Positions 43,168 through 56,057 of a stretch of DNA of 64,000 nt are shown in pieces. The DNA is taken from contig CM046878.1 in the NCBI GenBank assembly GCA_025667525.1, positions 514,670,274-514,734,273 on the forward strand, given 5' to 3'. The notes under the pieces were generated by a model. That model did not search any database and had not been told where the DNA came from. It saw nothing but the letters and a program-made list of their open reading frames with translations. Positions within the stretch are counted from its first letter, which is position 1, and each line of letters opens with the position of its first letter. This stretch comes from Glebionis coronaria. Its lineage: Eukaryota; Streptophyta; Magnoliopsida; Asterales; Asteraceae. A program made the translations under genes and the position numbers.

Positions 43168-45878
43168 ATATGCTTGGGAATTGATTTGGAGCCCGTTGAG
43201 TGGATTAAGGATAGTGGATGTTCTAAACACATGACGGGTAATCGAAGTTTGTTCTCGCATTACAAAGCATATGATGGAGGTAACGTCACATTCGCTAGTA
43301 GTCTACGTGGTAATATCATTGGCAAAGGTACAGTTTCTCTTGACTTCATGACCATTGAAAATGTTGAGCACGTAGATAACTTAGGTTTTAACCTTTTAAG
43401 TATAGGTCAAATTTGTGATAATAAGTGTAAGGTCATCTTTTCGGAACATGACAGTGAAATCGTAAAAGATGGAAAAGTCATTGGAAAAGGTGTTAGAAAG
43501 CATGGGCTTTATGTCATGAAGGTTAATAAGAAGTTAAAAGACAACATATGTCTTGCGACTATAGATGATAGTTCTACTCTTTGGCATAGGAGATTAGGTC
43601 ACGCTAATATGCGTTTAATTCAATCTTTAGTCTCTAAGGAGTTGGTAAGACACCTCCCCAAGATTAAGTTTGATAGTCACTTTTGTGATGCTTGCAAAGT
43701 TGGAAAGCAAGTTCACTCAAGTCACAAAGCCAAGAATTTGGTTTCGACCTCTCGGTGCTTAGAGCTCCTACATATGGATCTCTTTGGACCTTCCGCCATA
43801 CGGAGTTATGGAGGTAACCTTTATACCCTAGTTATAGTTGATGACTATTCTAGATTCACTTGGACTAGATTTTTGGCATCCAAGAATGAAGCTTTCGATC
43901 ACTTCGAAATCTTTAGTCGAAGAATTCAAAATCAACTAGGATGTTCAGTTGTTTCTATTAGGACGGATCATGGTAGGGAATTTGATAATGAAGTGCAATT
44001 TGGAGCCTTTTGTGAAGCTCATGGTATTACCCATAACTTCTCGGCTCCTCGCACTCCACAATCAAATGGGGTAGTTGAAAGGAAGAATAGGACTCTCCAA
44101 GAGATGAGTAGGACGATGTTAAACGAGCAATCTTTGCCTCAAAAGTTTTGGTGCAATGCCGTGGACACATCGACTTATATTCTCAACCGAATTCTTATTC
44201 GACCCTTCCTAGGAAAGACCCCCTATGAGATTCTTAAAGGTAAGAAACCCTCATTAGAATACTTTAGGGTGTTTGGAAGCAAGTGCTTTATTCTCAACAC
44301 CAAAGACTACCTTACCAAGTTTGACCCAAAGTCTTACGAAGGTATCCTTTTAGGTTATTCCCAAACTAGTAAAGCCTACATAGTCCTAAATAGAACCTCG
44401 GGGGTTATTGAAGAATCACTCAACGTAACCTTTGATGAAACCCCTCCTTCACCCAAGACACCACCATTGGTTGATGATGACTTGGATGAATTAGAAGTAG
44501 TTAAAGCCAAAGAGGTTAGAAAAATAGGAGTTAAAGATCTTAGTGTTGAAAAGGAAGTAAACATTAAGGAGTCTAGGGATCATACTCTCAATAATGTCAT
44601 TGGTGACTTAAATCAAAGGACCCTAAGATCTCAAGTCCAAAACCAAAGCAACTTATTTTGTTTTGTCTCCTTGATTGAACCAAAGAATGTTAAATAAGCT
44701 TTGACGGATGAGAGTTGAGTCATTGCGATGCAAGAAGAATTGAATTAATTCGTTACCAATAATGTTTGGGAACTTATTCCTCCACCTAGAAGTTCTATCA
44801 TTATAGGAACCAAATGGGTATTTAGGAATAATCTAGATGAGAATGGTGTTGTGTCTCGTAACAAGGCTAGACTTGTAGCTCAAGGCTATAATCAACAAGA
44901 AGGGATTGATTATGACGAGACATATGCACCGGTAGCTAGATTAGAATCAATTAGAATTATTTTAGCCTACGCTTGTGCCTTAGATTTTAAGCTTCAACAA
45001 ATGGATGTAAAGAGTGCATTTCTTAACGGTTTGATCAATGAGGAGGTATATGTGGCTCAACCTCCCGGCTTCATTGATTTTGAGAAACCGGAGCATGTTT
45101 ACAAGCTTAAGAAAGCACTTTATGGACTCAAACAAGCACCCGAAGCTTGATATGATAGACTTAAAGTGTTTCTTGTTAAACATGAGTATACCATGGGAAT
45201 GGTAGACAATACACTCTTTACAAAGAAGAAAGGTCCTCATCTCATAATCGTACAAATATATGTTGATGACATTATATTTGGCTCAACTTGTCAAGAATTG
45301 TGTGATGACTTTGCCAAAATCATGCATGATGAGTTTGAAATGAGTATGATGGGAGAACTTAACTTCTTTTTAGGACTCCAAATTAAACAAATGGACGATG
45401 GTATTTTCTTTAGTCAATCTAAGTACGCTAAAGAAATGCTAAAGAAATTTGGATTAGAATAATCTAGACCAATGAAGACCCCTATGGCCTCGGATACTAA
45501 ACTCACCGTAGATGATGATTGTGAGTCAGTAGACAACACCAAATATAGAGGTATGATTGGTAGTTTGTTATACCTAACGACAAGTCGACCGGATATCATG
45601 TTTAGTGTTTGCCTTTGTGCTCGCTTCCAAGAGGCTCCCAAAACCTCTCACCTTGAAGCGGTTAAGCGTATCTTCCGATACATTAAAGGCACTATACATT
45701 TAGGATTCTGGTATCATAAAGGGACCGGCGTAGAAACCATTGTCTACGCAGACTCGGATCATGCGGGAGACTATGTGGACCGGAAAAGCACTAGTGGAGT
45801 TTGTACCTTCATGGGTTGTTGTTTAACTTCTTGGTTCTCCAAGAAACAAACCGCTCTTGCGATATCCACCACGGAAGC
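43168..45878 (+). pseudogene. pol: Copia pol: protease remnant, integrase, reverse transcriptase, RNase H start
   Basis: One frame throughout, broken by stops at 44695, about 44713, about 44745, 45148 and 45460. It starts inside the protease-proximal region (EWIKDSGCSKHMTGN). The integrase zinc-binding and core follow (LWHRRLGHANMRLIQSL, CDACKVGKQ, HMDLFGP, IRTDHGREFDNE, PQSNGVVERKNRTLQE), with D, D and E kept. The reverse transcriptase has NKARLVAQGYNQQEGIDYDE, LQQMDVKSAFLNGLI and VQIYVDDIIFGS with YVDD intact. RNase H begins at VYADSDHAGDYVDRKSTSGV and is cut at STTEA by the Athila insertion. Gag and pol are in different frames. Confidence 0.9.
45874..45878. other. Target-site duplication, left copy (Athila)
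   Basis: GAAGC, repeated exactly at 61985-61989. Removing one copy with the element rejoins the Copia RNase H frame. Confidence 0.95.
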
Positions 45879-48800
45879 TGATGAGATGGCATTTATACAT
45901 GATCTCATCGTTCTTTTCGGGCTTTAAATGCATAAAAATGTCATAGAATACCATATATATGCTTGTGTTTGTTTACTTGTGTATTTTAGGTATGGATATC
46001 GTGAAAAAGACAAAAGATCACAAGTTACAAGGAAAAACGGACACGAGAAACGAAGCCGTACAAAGAACCGGGCCCTAATCATGGAATTCTCAACAAATAC
46101 CCTTGAAGATTTGAAGACATACAAGATTGATCCTCAATTATTGAAGAAATGACACTTAAAACCCTTGTATATTAATAATTACAAGTTTGGTCCTTTAAGT
46201 TTGTCAAAATTACACAAAAGGTCCCTCAACTTTGAAGAAATGGCAAGATTAGTCCCTCAACAATTTCAAATTGTCAAATATGGTCCCTCATCAAGCCAAA
46301 GATACATTGAAGATCTTTGAAGATCAAGAATGTCCAAAATCAGTCCTTCAAATATGCAAAAGTGTCAAAAATAACCCTTGATAACCTTTTTTCCAAAGTT
46401 TGGTGCCAAAAGTGACAAATGGTGAAAGTTAATATAAAGGGAAATACGTTTTCTAGGCTGAAATACCTTATTTACCAAAAATCCCAAAGAACAAGGACCA
46501 AAGGTGTCTATTTGAAACATTCAAACTGAAAATGCGCCAAACAAACACCTTTCCCCCAAAATCGGATCAAAATCCTTACTGTTCATCTTTTACCCCACCC
46601 AAAATTACCACCACTTAAACTTAGGGTAAAATACAATTACCTTTGCACATGAGTGATTCACATGTGTAGAAACTCATCCAAACCATAAAACCCTTATTCC
46701 CACTCACAAAGGACCCCACCCCAAATTCCCTTTCCACCAATCAGAATGCAACTTAGCCTCCAAGTTATGTGACGTGTCAAAATCAACAGCTATGATTCAT
46801 TGCTTCATTCCAAAGCTAAAATGAACAGCCTTGATCAACTTGGACAGCTCAAATTCAGAAAACGTCTAGAAGACTCAAGGGCATAATAGGGAATTCAGTT
46901 ATAGGGTTTGTGAATAGTGTTTAGCCAGGCATTTGCCTATAAAAGGAGACCTCAACATGTGAGAGTCCCTTTGTTCCAGATTTTAGCTTTTAATCTTTGT
47001 AATTCCTTTTTATGAAATAAAGTTTGAATTTCTTAAAATTTTGAGTTCTAATCTGTTATTTATAAAAGTTTGGTGTTTGAGAAGCTAAAATCTGAGTTCC
47101 ATTATCTTGTTTGAAGGTTTTTGAGGCAAGGTTTTAAGTGATAAAGCTTGTGCATCAAAAATCAGAAGTTGGCATTATTTTTTATCTCACCTTGTGGTTT
47201 GTTCTTCTTAGCAGCTTGGAAGCTGGTACTTGTTTTGCTAGTACCTCAGCTCAAACAATCCAAGGCCTGGATGTAGGTCTTGGAGGTTTGCATCTTCTTC
47301 CCTTTTCATTTTCTCTTTAAGTTTCTGATTATTTGTGATTTTTGTGGATTTATGCTTGAATCTTTGTTATTGTGGTTGAATATTGTTGATTTAGCTTGGT
47401 TTGATGTTATTGAGGTGTTATTGATCTGATTTGTGGGTTGAATCTTCATAAGCCTTTGAAAATTTGTGGAATCAAGTTTTAAAAGGGTGTTTGGGATTAC
47501 TGCATTAGTTGGATTTGTGGTTTGCTAAGTGTTTGTTTTGTGTAAGCAAGTTTTGGTATCTGTTATTTAGGTGCTTGTGTTCATCTGTTTGCAGGTTTTG
47601 TGGGTTTGATCACATAGATTCATTATTTGGCTATAAAATCTTAAATACTTGGTAAAATTGGCTAAGATTTTGAGGACACCTAGATCTAGGCTTAGGCTAG
47701 GGCTAACAAGTGCTAAATCATAGTTAATCACACCAGGGAAGAAGGATTTGAGGCTTGAAATTGGATTAAGTGTCAAGTATATCAGCAAAACTTGTTTCTG
47801 CATATGTTCATTGTTCATCAGTAACTTCTAGTGCTTTGATCTTGCTATTTACTTTGATTCAGTGTTTGATTCTTGTTGCTTTGTGTTTGTTCTTAGTTTA
47901 TATAGCTTGTGTATGCATCCTGTTAAGTTTGGTTGGCTTATTGTGGCTAAATCTGCTTATTAAGTGCTTAACTGCTTATTTGCATATCTGGAGCATTTCT
48001 GGTAACTGTTTGGCTTATTGTGGCTTATTGTGTGAACCAATTTGTGATTTTATTGTTGCTATTGACTCCTTGTGATTCACTGATCACAAGGGTGCCTTTG
48101 TTTCCAATTGAATCAAACCAGAACTCTCATATAAGCTTGGTCAAATAGTCAAAGCAGTGGGAACTCCTTTCCCCTGCTAGTTGCCACTGTTAGTGTAAAT
48201 TTAGGGTCAGCTTATCAATAAGCTATAATAGCTTATTCCAACCAGCAACAACTTTGTTTTTGTAATAGGTGCTCATATTTTGACCCATTTGTTCATACTG
48301 GAGCATTTGGGTGGTTGACTTTTAGGTTTGACTAGAAAACCAACTCCTTTGACTTTTACATAAGTTCATTTGTGCTTATTATGGCTTATTGGTTGTGCTT
48401 ATTGGATTTTTGTTGATTGATATTGCTTATTGAGTCCATTTGAAAGCTTTTGCAAGTTGAATCAAGTCCTGAGGTGCATTATTTCTCAAAAACGACTATT
48501 TTGTCGTTTTGTGGATTTTTGCTTTTCTATTTTCTGGCTTATTGAGTGAGCTTTTTCAAAAATTCTTTTTACAGATCTCATAAGCATCCCAAAAGAAGGT
48601 TGTGTGTCAAATTAGAGCTTATGGCATTAGCTTATGGCTTAATGGGCTAAAAAGCCCAACAAGAATAAGCTTTGTGTTCAATAAGCTGTGATAAGCTCAT
48701 TTTCAGCTTTTGGGCCTTTAGAGTTTTGTTCTTAGAATTGAATTTTAAGTCAGATAGGGCTTTTCCAAGTCAATTGGGCCAAGTTTGACTTTTTGGGCCC

Positions 48801-49662
48801 AAAAGCCCATTTGTGTTGACTGAATTTGGATTTGGCCCATTTGAGGGCCCAATAGGGGTATTTTGGTAATTTCACTTTGATTTTCTTATTATTTAGGTTA
48901 AAATAAACTAGTTTGCAAGTTTTTAGAATTTTTTATAATTTTTGGATTTTTAATATTATTTTATTATTATTTTATTATTATTTTTAAAATTTCACATTTT
49001 CCAACTTTTTACATTTTTCTTAGGTTTAATACATTAAAATAGGAATTTAGCAACTTTTATAATAATTTTATCACTTTTAGATTAATTTTTATAATTATTT
49101 TAAGTTTTAATAGTTTTTAAATCATTTTAAATAGTTTTTATTAGTTTAAAAATTTCTATAAAATAGTTTTTAATCTTTTTAGATCATTTTAGTGGTTTAC
49201 CAATTGAAAAATCTTTATTTGGGCTTTTTGATAATTTATTTGATTTTTAGGGCTTTAATTAGCATTTAAAAATTGAATATTTAATTATTTAAAAGGTTTG
49301 AAAAAGTTTTGATCATTGGTAAACTCTTAGTTTATTATTTTTGATTTTTGGTGAATTTTTTGTAATTTTTAGAATTTATTTTTATTTTTGTGGTTTTTAA
49401 GGTTCTACGTTTTAACTTTCTAGTAGTGATTTTTTTTTGTTAATTTTTATTTTTACGTCTTCGTCATTTTCTTTTCTCATCCCCTTCTAAACCAATTATT
49501 AATCACAAACCTTGAACATCTTAGTCACACACATATACCTCCTTGGGAAACGAACTTTCATCACCTTAAGGGTCATTAACACTTGATTTTTCCTAAAGTC
49601 ATTTGTTTGATACTTACCACTTTTACACCTTTTTCCTAAGAGGTCGTATTTTACCACAATCA
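45879..49662 (+). repeat. Athila 5' LTR (3784 bp)
   Basis: TATA box TATAAAA at 46938-46944, with GGAGACCTCAAC after it, and an AATAAA at 47017. The distal 700 bp are very AT-rich (TTTTAATATTATTTTATTATT). Small frames in it recur in the 3' LTR only because the repeats are nearly identical. Confidence 0.95.
46938..46944 (+). promoter_or_regulatory. TATA box of the Athila LTR
   Basis: GCCTATAAAAGGAG; the 3' LTR has the same box at 59281. Confidence 0.6.
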
Positions 49663-49665
49663 TTT

Positions 49666-49683
49666 TGGCGCCGCTGCCGGGGA
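49666..49683 (+). other. Athila primer binding site (tRNA-Asp type)
   Basis: TGGCGCCGCTGCCGGGGA lies a few bases after the LTR. It is complementary to the 3' end of plant tRNA-Asp (...CCGGCAACGGCGCCA) with one mismatch. Confidence 0.85.
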
Positions 49684-50393
49684 GGTGTGTCGTGATTAAT
49701 TTGCATTGTTGTTTTTAATATTAACCAAATAGTATTTGTATTAGTAGAACTCTACTAATACGTATTATCGGTTTTCTTGGTTTTTCTTGTACAAATATTA
49801 TTACTATATTGTATTAAGTATCACAATAAATTTACAATATCTCCAAAAGTGTGAAAACACAACCTTAATTGGGATTTCATCACTCAATTATTGTATTCGA
49901 ATCTCAAACAAAAAGAAAAAGGAAAAAATAGATAAATACTTTCGTGAAGCTCGATTTTGAAAGATACAAACTATAAGGCGGGTATTATAAAATATACCCT
50001 AAGGAAAAAGGCTCTTAAGTGCTTCGCGCCGCCTCGTTTCCCCGCTTGCTTGTGAGTATTTTGAGATTGAAGGCAAATCGAGGGTTTTGCCGCCCAAAGT
50101 ATTATTACGTATAGTATATTTGCTTGGTTTCTTTGTGATTAAACCCTCTTGAACAATTTGATTTTCACCAAAGTTCTAAAGTCATTCGAAGGCGTTCACT
50201 CCACGTGATCGTTTTCATTCCTTTGAGGCTTCTTTAATCAAGAGTTTGATTCGAGGAGAGATATTGTAGATTGTTGTCTACGAAGATACACCAAAATCCA
50301 AAAAAAATTAAATATCATCAAAAACAAAATTGAAAATTCACAAAACACCCAAAAAGAATCTTCTTTGCTCACCTCCCATTCTTCGTGAAGTTT
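49684..50393 (+). other. Athila untranslated leader
   Basis: About 700 bp without a supported frame between the primer site and the gag ATG. Confidence 0.6.
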
Positions 50394-53300
50394 ATGATCA
50401 CTCGTAATCAAGCAAAACGAGCTCGTAAACGACTTCAAAAGCAAGCCAATCAAGAGACGTTGATTGTTGAAGAACCTCCAATTGTTGAACATATTGTAGA
50501 ACAAGAAGTCGTCATGGCTAATCGTACTATAATGGAGTTGCTACAAGCACCCACCGAGGGTTTTGGAGAGGCTATTGTGATTCCCGTCATCCTTGCGGAG
50601 AATTTCGAGATTAAGATGGGTTTAATGTCGATGTTGCAAGCAAATAAGTTTAGAGGTCACGAAAAAGACAACCCGCATTACCACATTAGGAATTTTAACC
50701 GTCTCACCGCCACTAGCAAGTTTAAGGATGTTCCACATGACGCCATTAAGATGATGTTGTTTCCATACTCGTTGGATGGACCCGCTAAAATTTGGCTCGA
50801 GAAATAACCGCCAAATTCGATTTTGACATGGGCCGATCTCGTTTCTAAGTTTGTGAACAAGTTTTTTCCACCATCTAAAACAACACACTTGAAAAATGAA
50901 ATTTCACGATTTGTGCAAAGAAATAATGAAAGTTTTTCAATGGCATGGGAACGCTTTAAAGAAATGTTACATGAATGTCCACACCATGATTTTACGGAAT
51001 TACATCAAGTGGATACTTTTTATAATGGGCTTAATGATCATGAACGAGATTATTTGAATGCCGCCGCGGGTGGTAATTTTTTGTGCAAGACGACAAATGA
51101 GGCTTTACAAATCATTGAAAATAGATCTAAGGTTTATAACCCTCGTAACACACCGAGTGTTGCCAATATGGGTTCGTCATCTTCGTCACAATCGTCTCGT
51201 AGCATTAACGCCTTACATGATGAAGCTAATGAGGAAAATCGGTTTTTTGATAGATTTGCTAATCTAATGTCCCATTGGAAGGCTCAAGAAGCTTCCAATT
51301 CCGCTTCGGTTAAAGCGGTTGCTAAGAGTTGTTTATCTTGTGGAGGAGCTCATGATCTTTCCGAGTGCATTACCGCGGATGGTAACACTTCGAGTGCTTA
51401 TGTAGCAATGGGAACTTACAACCAAAACGGTCAAGGTTCCCGCCAAAATCAAGCTCCACCAAACCAAAATGTTAACAATTATTGAAACAACAACCAAGGT
51501 AATTACCAAGGCAATTCACGTAATTACAACAAGGGGAATTATCAAAGTGGGAATGGACAAATTTCTAATCAAAACCAAAACCGTGATTTTCAAAACACTA
51601 CACAAGGTTTTCAAAATGCTCACACTAAAAATTTGCAAGGAGAATTTTTGAATTATGCAAAAGCAAATTATGCTAAATTTGATAATATGCAACGTGAGAT
51701 GATTAGCTTAAGATCCGAGTTGAAAAACGAGCTAAAAAATGAACTTGCTAATGAACTTAAAACTCATGCAAACAAAATGGAAGGAAATGTCCAACGTCTT
51801 CAACAAAACCAACAAAAGATGGAATTAGGACAACATGAGATTAAGCAAGAGTTATTAAAAGCGGATGCCAGGCAATCAAAATTTGAGGACCGAATGGCTA
51901 AGATGTTTGAAGCAATCATGTGTAAACCCTCTTCCTCGGGTGGTCTTCCTAGTGATACCATTGCAAACCCGAAGGGAGAAATGAAGGTTATTACTACACG
52001 AAGTGGTAAAACTTTCAAGGAACCAATATCTCGTCCAAGTACTTCTACGGAGAAGGAAATCGAGAAAGAACCCAAGGTGATGGTCGAAAAGGAGCACATT
52101 ACAATCCCACGAAGTACCGCTCATACCACACCTACGGTTGAACCAATACCAATTATGGAACCCGAGTTTCCAAGGCCGTTGCCTAATGACCAACCCACAC
52201 CACCTTTACCTTACCCTTCGAGACGAAACAAAGAGAAGTTGCAAGAACGTAACAAACAACAAATCGAGCTTTTTATAAAAATGTTTCAACAAGTGCATTT
52301 TGATGTGAGTTTAGCCGACGCGTTGTTATATATGCCTCGTTTCGCTTCCACTTTTAAAAGTATGATGAGCGATAAGGAAAAGCTTTCAAAGCTTGCTAAT
52401 TGTTCTTCGGTTTATCTTAACCGCATACCGGAAAAAGTTGGTGATCCCGGAAAGTTTCTCATTCCTTGTGACATACAAGATATGAAAGAATGTCTCGCCT
52501 TGGCCGATCTTGGTGCGAGCATTAATTTGATGCCATTTTCCATTTGGAAATCGCTTTCGCTTCCGGCTCTCATTCCTTCGAACATGTCCATCGAGATGGC
52601 CGATCATTCTACGATTATGGTATGTGGAGTAGCCGAAGATGTTTTCGTGAAAGTGGGGAAGTTCTACTATCCCGTTGATTTTATAGTAGTTGACATCCCC
52701 GCGGATCCTCAACTTCCTCTAATTTTAGGCCGTTCATTTTTAGACACTTCGAGATCGCTTATCGATGTTCATGCGAGAACTATCACTTTGAGATTCAACG
52801 AAGAGGAACTTGTTATAAACGCTACTCAAAACTCGAAACCTTCTCATGTTTATGCAATCGCTACCATCAATCACATTGACATCGTTGATGTGGTTTGCGA
52901 TGAGTTTTCACAAGAAGTGTTAGGTTTTTCCGATAGCTCGTCAAGTGGCAATCCCACTATTTTGGATCCGATTCTTGCTAATTCCACACCAAATCTCACT
53001 CCATTCCAAGGAGGCGATTTCACTTCAAATGAAATCGACAATAAAGATGAGGTGTTGATTAGTGATGATACTTCTATTCCACCATTTCTTTCGCCGATGG
53101 AAGTTATGAGTGTTGAACCAAAATCTTCAATCGAGGAACCACCTATCCTTGAATTGAAAGATCTTCCTTCTCACCTTGAATACGCATTCTTGGAAGGTGA
53201 TGACAAGTTGCCGGTTATTATTGCAAAAGGTCTTGCTAATAATGAAAAAACCGAGCTTTTGAAAGTTCTTAAGGCTCACAAAGGGGCAATTGCATGGAAA

Positions 53301-56057
53301 ATATCCAACATTAAAGGTATTGACCCAAAATTTTGTACTCACAAGATTTTAATGGAGGAGGACTACAAACCCGCAATTTAAAGTCAAAGAAGGGTGAATC
53401 CCAAAATTCACGATGTCATTAAAAAGGAGGTCCTTAAACTCCTTGACGCGGGAATGATTTATCCTATATCCGATAGCCCATGGGTGAGCCCAATCCATTG
53501 TGTCCCTAAAAAGGGAGGAATGACCGTTGTACCCAATGAAAACAACGAGTTAATTCCCACTCGTGTTGTGACCGGTTGGAGGGTGTGTATTGACTACCGA
53601 AAGTTAAATGACGCAACTCGTAAAGACCACTTTCCTTTGCCCTTCATGGATCAAATGTTGGAGCGACTTGCGGGAAATGAATTCTATTGCTTTTTAGATG
53701 GTTTTTCCGGTTACTTTCAAATCCCTATCGACCCTCGTGATCAAGAGAAGACTACCTTTACGTGTCCTTATGGAACGTTCGCTTATCGTAGGATGCCTTT
53801 CGGACTTTGTAATGCACCCGGTACGTTTCAACGGTGTATGATGGCGATTTTTCACGATATGATCGAGAAGTCGATGGAAGTGTTTATGGATGACTTCTCG
53901 GTGTTTGGTAATTCGTTCACGTCATGTTTATCTAATCTCGAGCAAATGTTGAAACGTTGTGAAGAAACCAATCTTGTGCTTAATGGGGAAAAATGTCATT
54001 TTATGTGTAAACAAGGAATCGTCTTAGGACATAAGGTGTCGAAGGCGGGGATTGAGGTCGATAAAGCTAAGGTAGACGTCATCGCCAAGTTACCTCATCC
54101 CAAAACCGTTAAGGGAGTTAGGAGTTTCCTAGGCCACGCGGGCTTTTATCGTCGTTTCATCAAGGACTTTTCGAAAATCTCTCGTCCTATGACACACCTT
54201 CTCGAGAAGGATGCTCCTTTTAACTTCAATGAGGATTGTGTTAAGGCTTTCGAAACTCTCAAAAGGAAACTTACCGAAGCTCCCATTCTTGTTGCTCCTA
54301 ATTGGGAATTACCCTTTGAAATCATGTGCGATGCAAGTGATTATGCTATAGGGGCCGTCTTAGGGCAATGTTATGACAAACATTTTCGTCCTATCCACTA
54401 TGCTAGTAAGACGATGACCGAGGCTTAATTAAAGTACACCACAACGGAAAAGGAATTCCTTGCCGTGGTCTATGCTTTTGAGAAATTCCGACCTTATCTC
54501 GTCTTGACTAAAAGCATTGTGTATACCGACCATTCGGCTATCAAGTATCTCTTAGCTAAGCAAGATGCTAAGCCGAGATTGCTTCGTTGGATGCTCCTCC
54601 TCCAAGAATTTGATGTCACCGTGCTTGACAAAAAAGGAGCCGAGAATCTAGCGGCCGATCATCTCTCTCGTCTAGAAGATCCTCACAAAGATGTTTTCGA
54701 GAACAAGGAAATCACCGAAACATTTCCTCTTGAAACTCTCGGTGTAGTGAATTCTAAAGACACCACCCCATGGTTTGCCGACATTGCAAATTACCATGCG
54801 GGCAATTTCATAATCAAGGGTATGACGACACAACAAAAACGAAAATTCTTTCGTGACGTCAAGTTCTATTTTTGGGACGGCCCTTATCTCTTTCGGATTT
54901 GTGCGGATCAACTCGTTCGACGTTGTGTGTTTGGTGCCGAAGCTTCTAATATCCTTAGAGCTTGTCACGAGGGACCCACGGGTGGTCACCACGGTGCTAA
55001 TCTCACGGCTAAGAAAGTGTTCGATGCCGGTTTCTTTTGGCCTTCTATCTATCGTGATGCACACGCACTTGTGAAGTCGTGTGATTCGTGCCAACGTCAA
55101 GGAAAATCGTATCAACGTGATGAAATGCCGCAAAATATAATTCAAGTATGTGAGATTTTCGACTTTTGGGGAATAGACTTTATGGGGCCGTTCCCATCGT
55201 CTCATGGCAACAAATATATCCTCGTCGCGATGGACTACCTTTCTAAGTGGGTGGAAGCTAAGGCTTTGCCTACTAATGATGCTCGTGTGGTAGTGAAGTT
55301 TTTGAAGCAACTATTCTCTCGGTTCGGAACCCCTCGTGCTATTATAAGCGATCGTGGAACCCATTTTTGTAATGACCAATTCGAAAAGGTTCTAAAGAAA
55401 TATGGAGTTACTCATCGTCTTTCTACGGCTTATCACCCGCAAACGAGTGGGCAAGTCGAGGTTTCGAACCGAGCTTTGAAGAGGATTTTAGACAGGTCAA
55501 TTGGAGAAAACCGTGCTTCATGGTCCGACAAACTCGATGACGCTTTATGGGCCTTTAGGACCGCTTATAAGACACCTATCGGTTGCACTCCTTATAAGTT
55601 AGTCTATGGGAAGAATTGTCATTTGCCCATTGAGTTGGAGCACAAGGCATATTGGGCCCTTAAGCATGCAAATTTTGACTTGAAGACCGCGGGAGATCAC
55701 CGGAAAATACAATTGAATGAATTGGATGAATTAAGGGATAATGCTTATGAAAATTCATTAATTTTTAAAGAAAAGACTAAAAAGTTTCATGATTCAAAGA
55801 TTAAAAACCGGGTTTTTAACGTTGGTGATCAAGTGTTGCTTTTTAACTCTCGTCTTAAGATATTTTCCGGGAAATTGAAATCTCGTTGGTCGGGTCCGTT
55901 CACCATTACACAAGTGTTTCCTTATGGGACCATTGCGCTAGCTCAAGATGATGGTCCTAATTTCAAGGTGAATGGACATAGGCTTAAGCACTACTTTGGT
56001 GGGGAAATTCCTTCAATGGTTGCCCTCGACCAAGTCACCTTCCCCAATGATAATTAG
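50394..56057 (+). pseudogene. gag-pol: Athila gag-pol polyprotein, single frame with four stops
   Basis: 1888 codons in one frame from ATG 50394 (MITRNQAKRARKRLQKQANQ) to TAG 56055; stops at 50805 (TAA), 51483 (TGA), 53379 (TAA) and 54426 (TAA), no frameshift. Domains: Gag core (TWADLVSKFVNKFFPPSKTT, ESFSMAWERFKEMLHECPHH); protease with CLALADLGASINLMPFSIWK (about 52492). Reverse transcriptase with RVCIDYRKLNDATRKDHFPL, FLDGFSGYFQIPIDPRDQEK and the catalytic FMDDFSVFGN (about 53884). RNase H with FEIMCDASDYAIGAVLGQ. Integrase with HHCC finger ([22 protein letters not shown]) and core [41 protein letters not shown] with D, D, E kept. All catalytic motifs look intact apart from the nonsense codons. 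Confidence 0.95.

Noticed and set aside
47138..48075. Small frames in the Athila 5' LTR that recur at 59481-60408
   Set aside because: They recur because the LTRs are nearly identical; amino-acid composition is not protein-like and no domain is visible.
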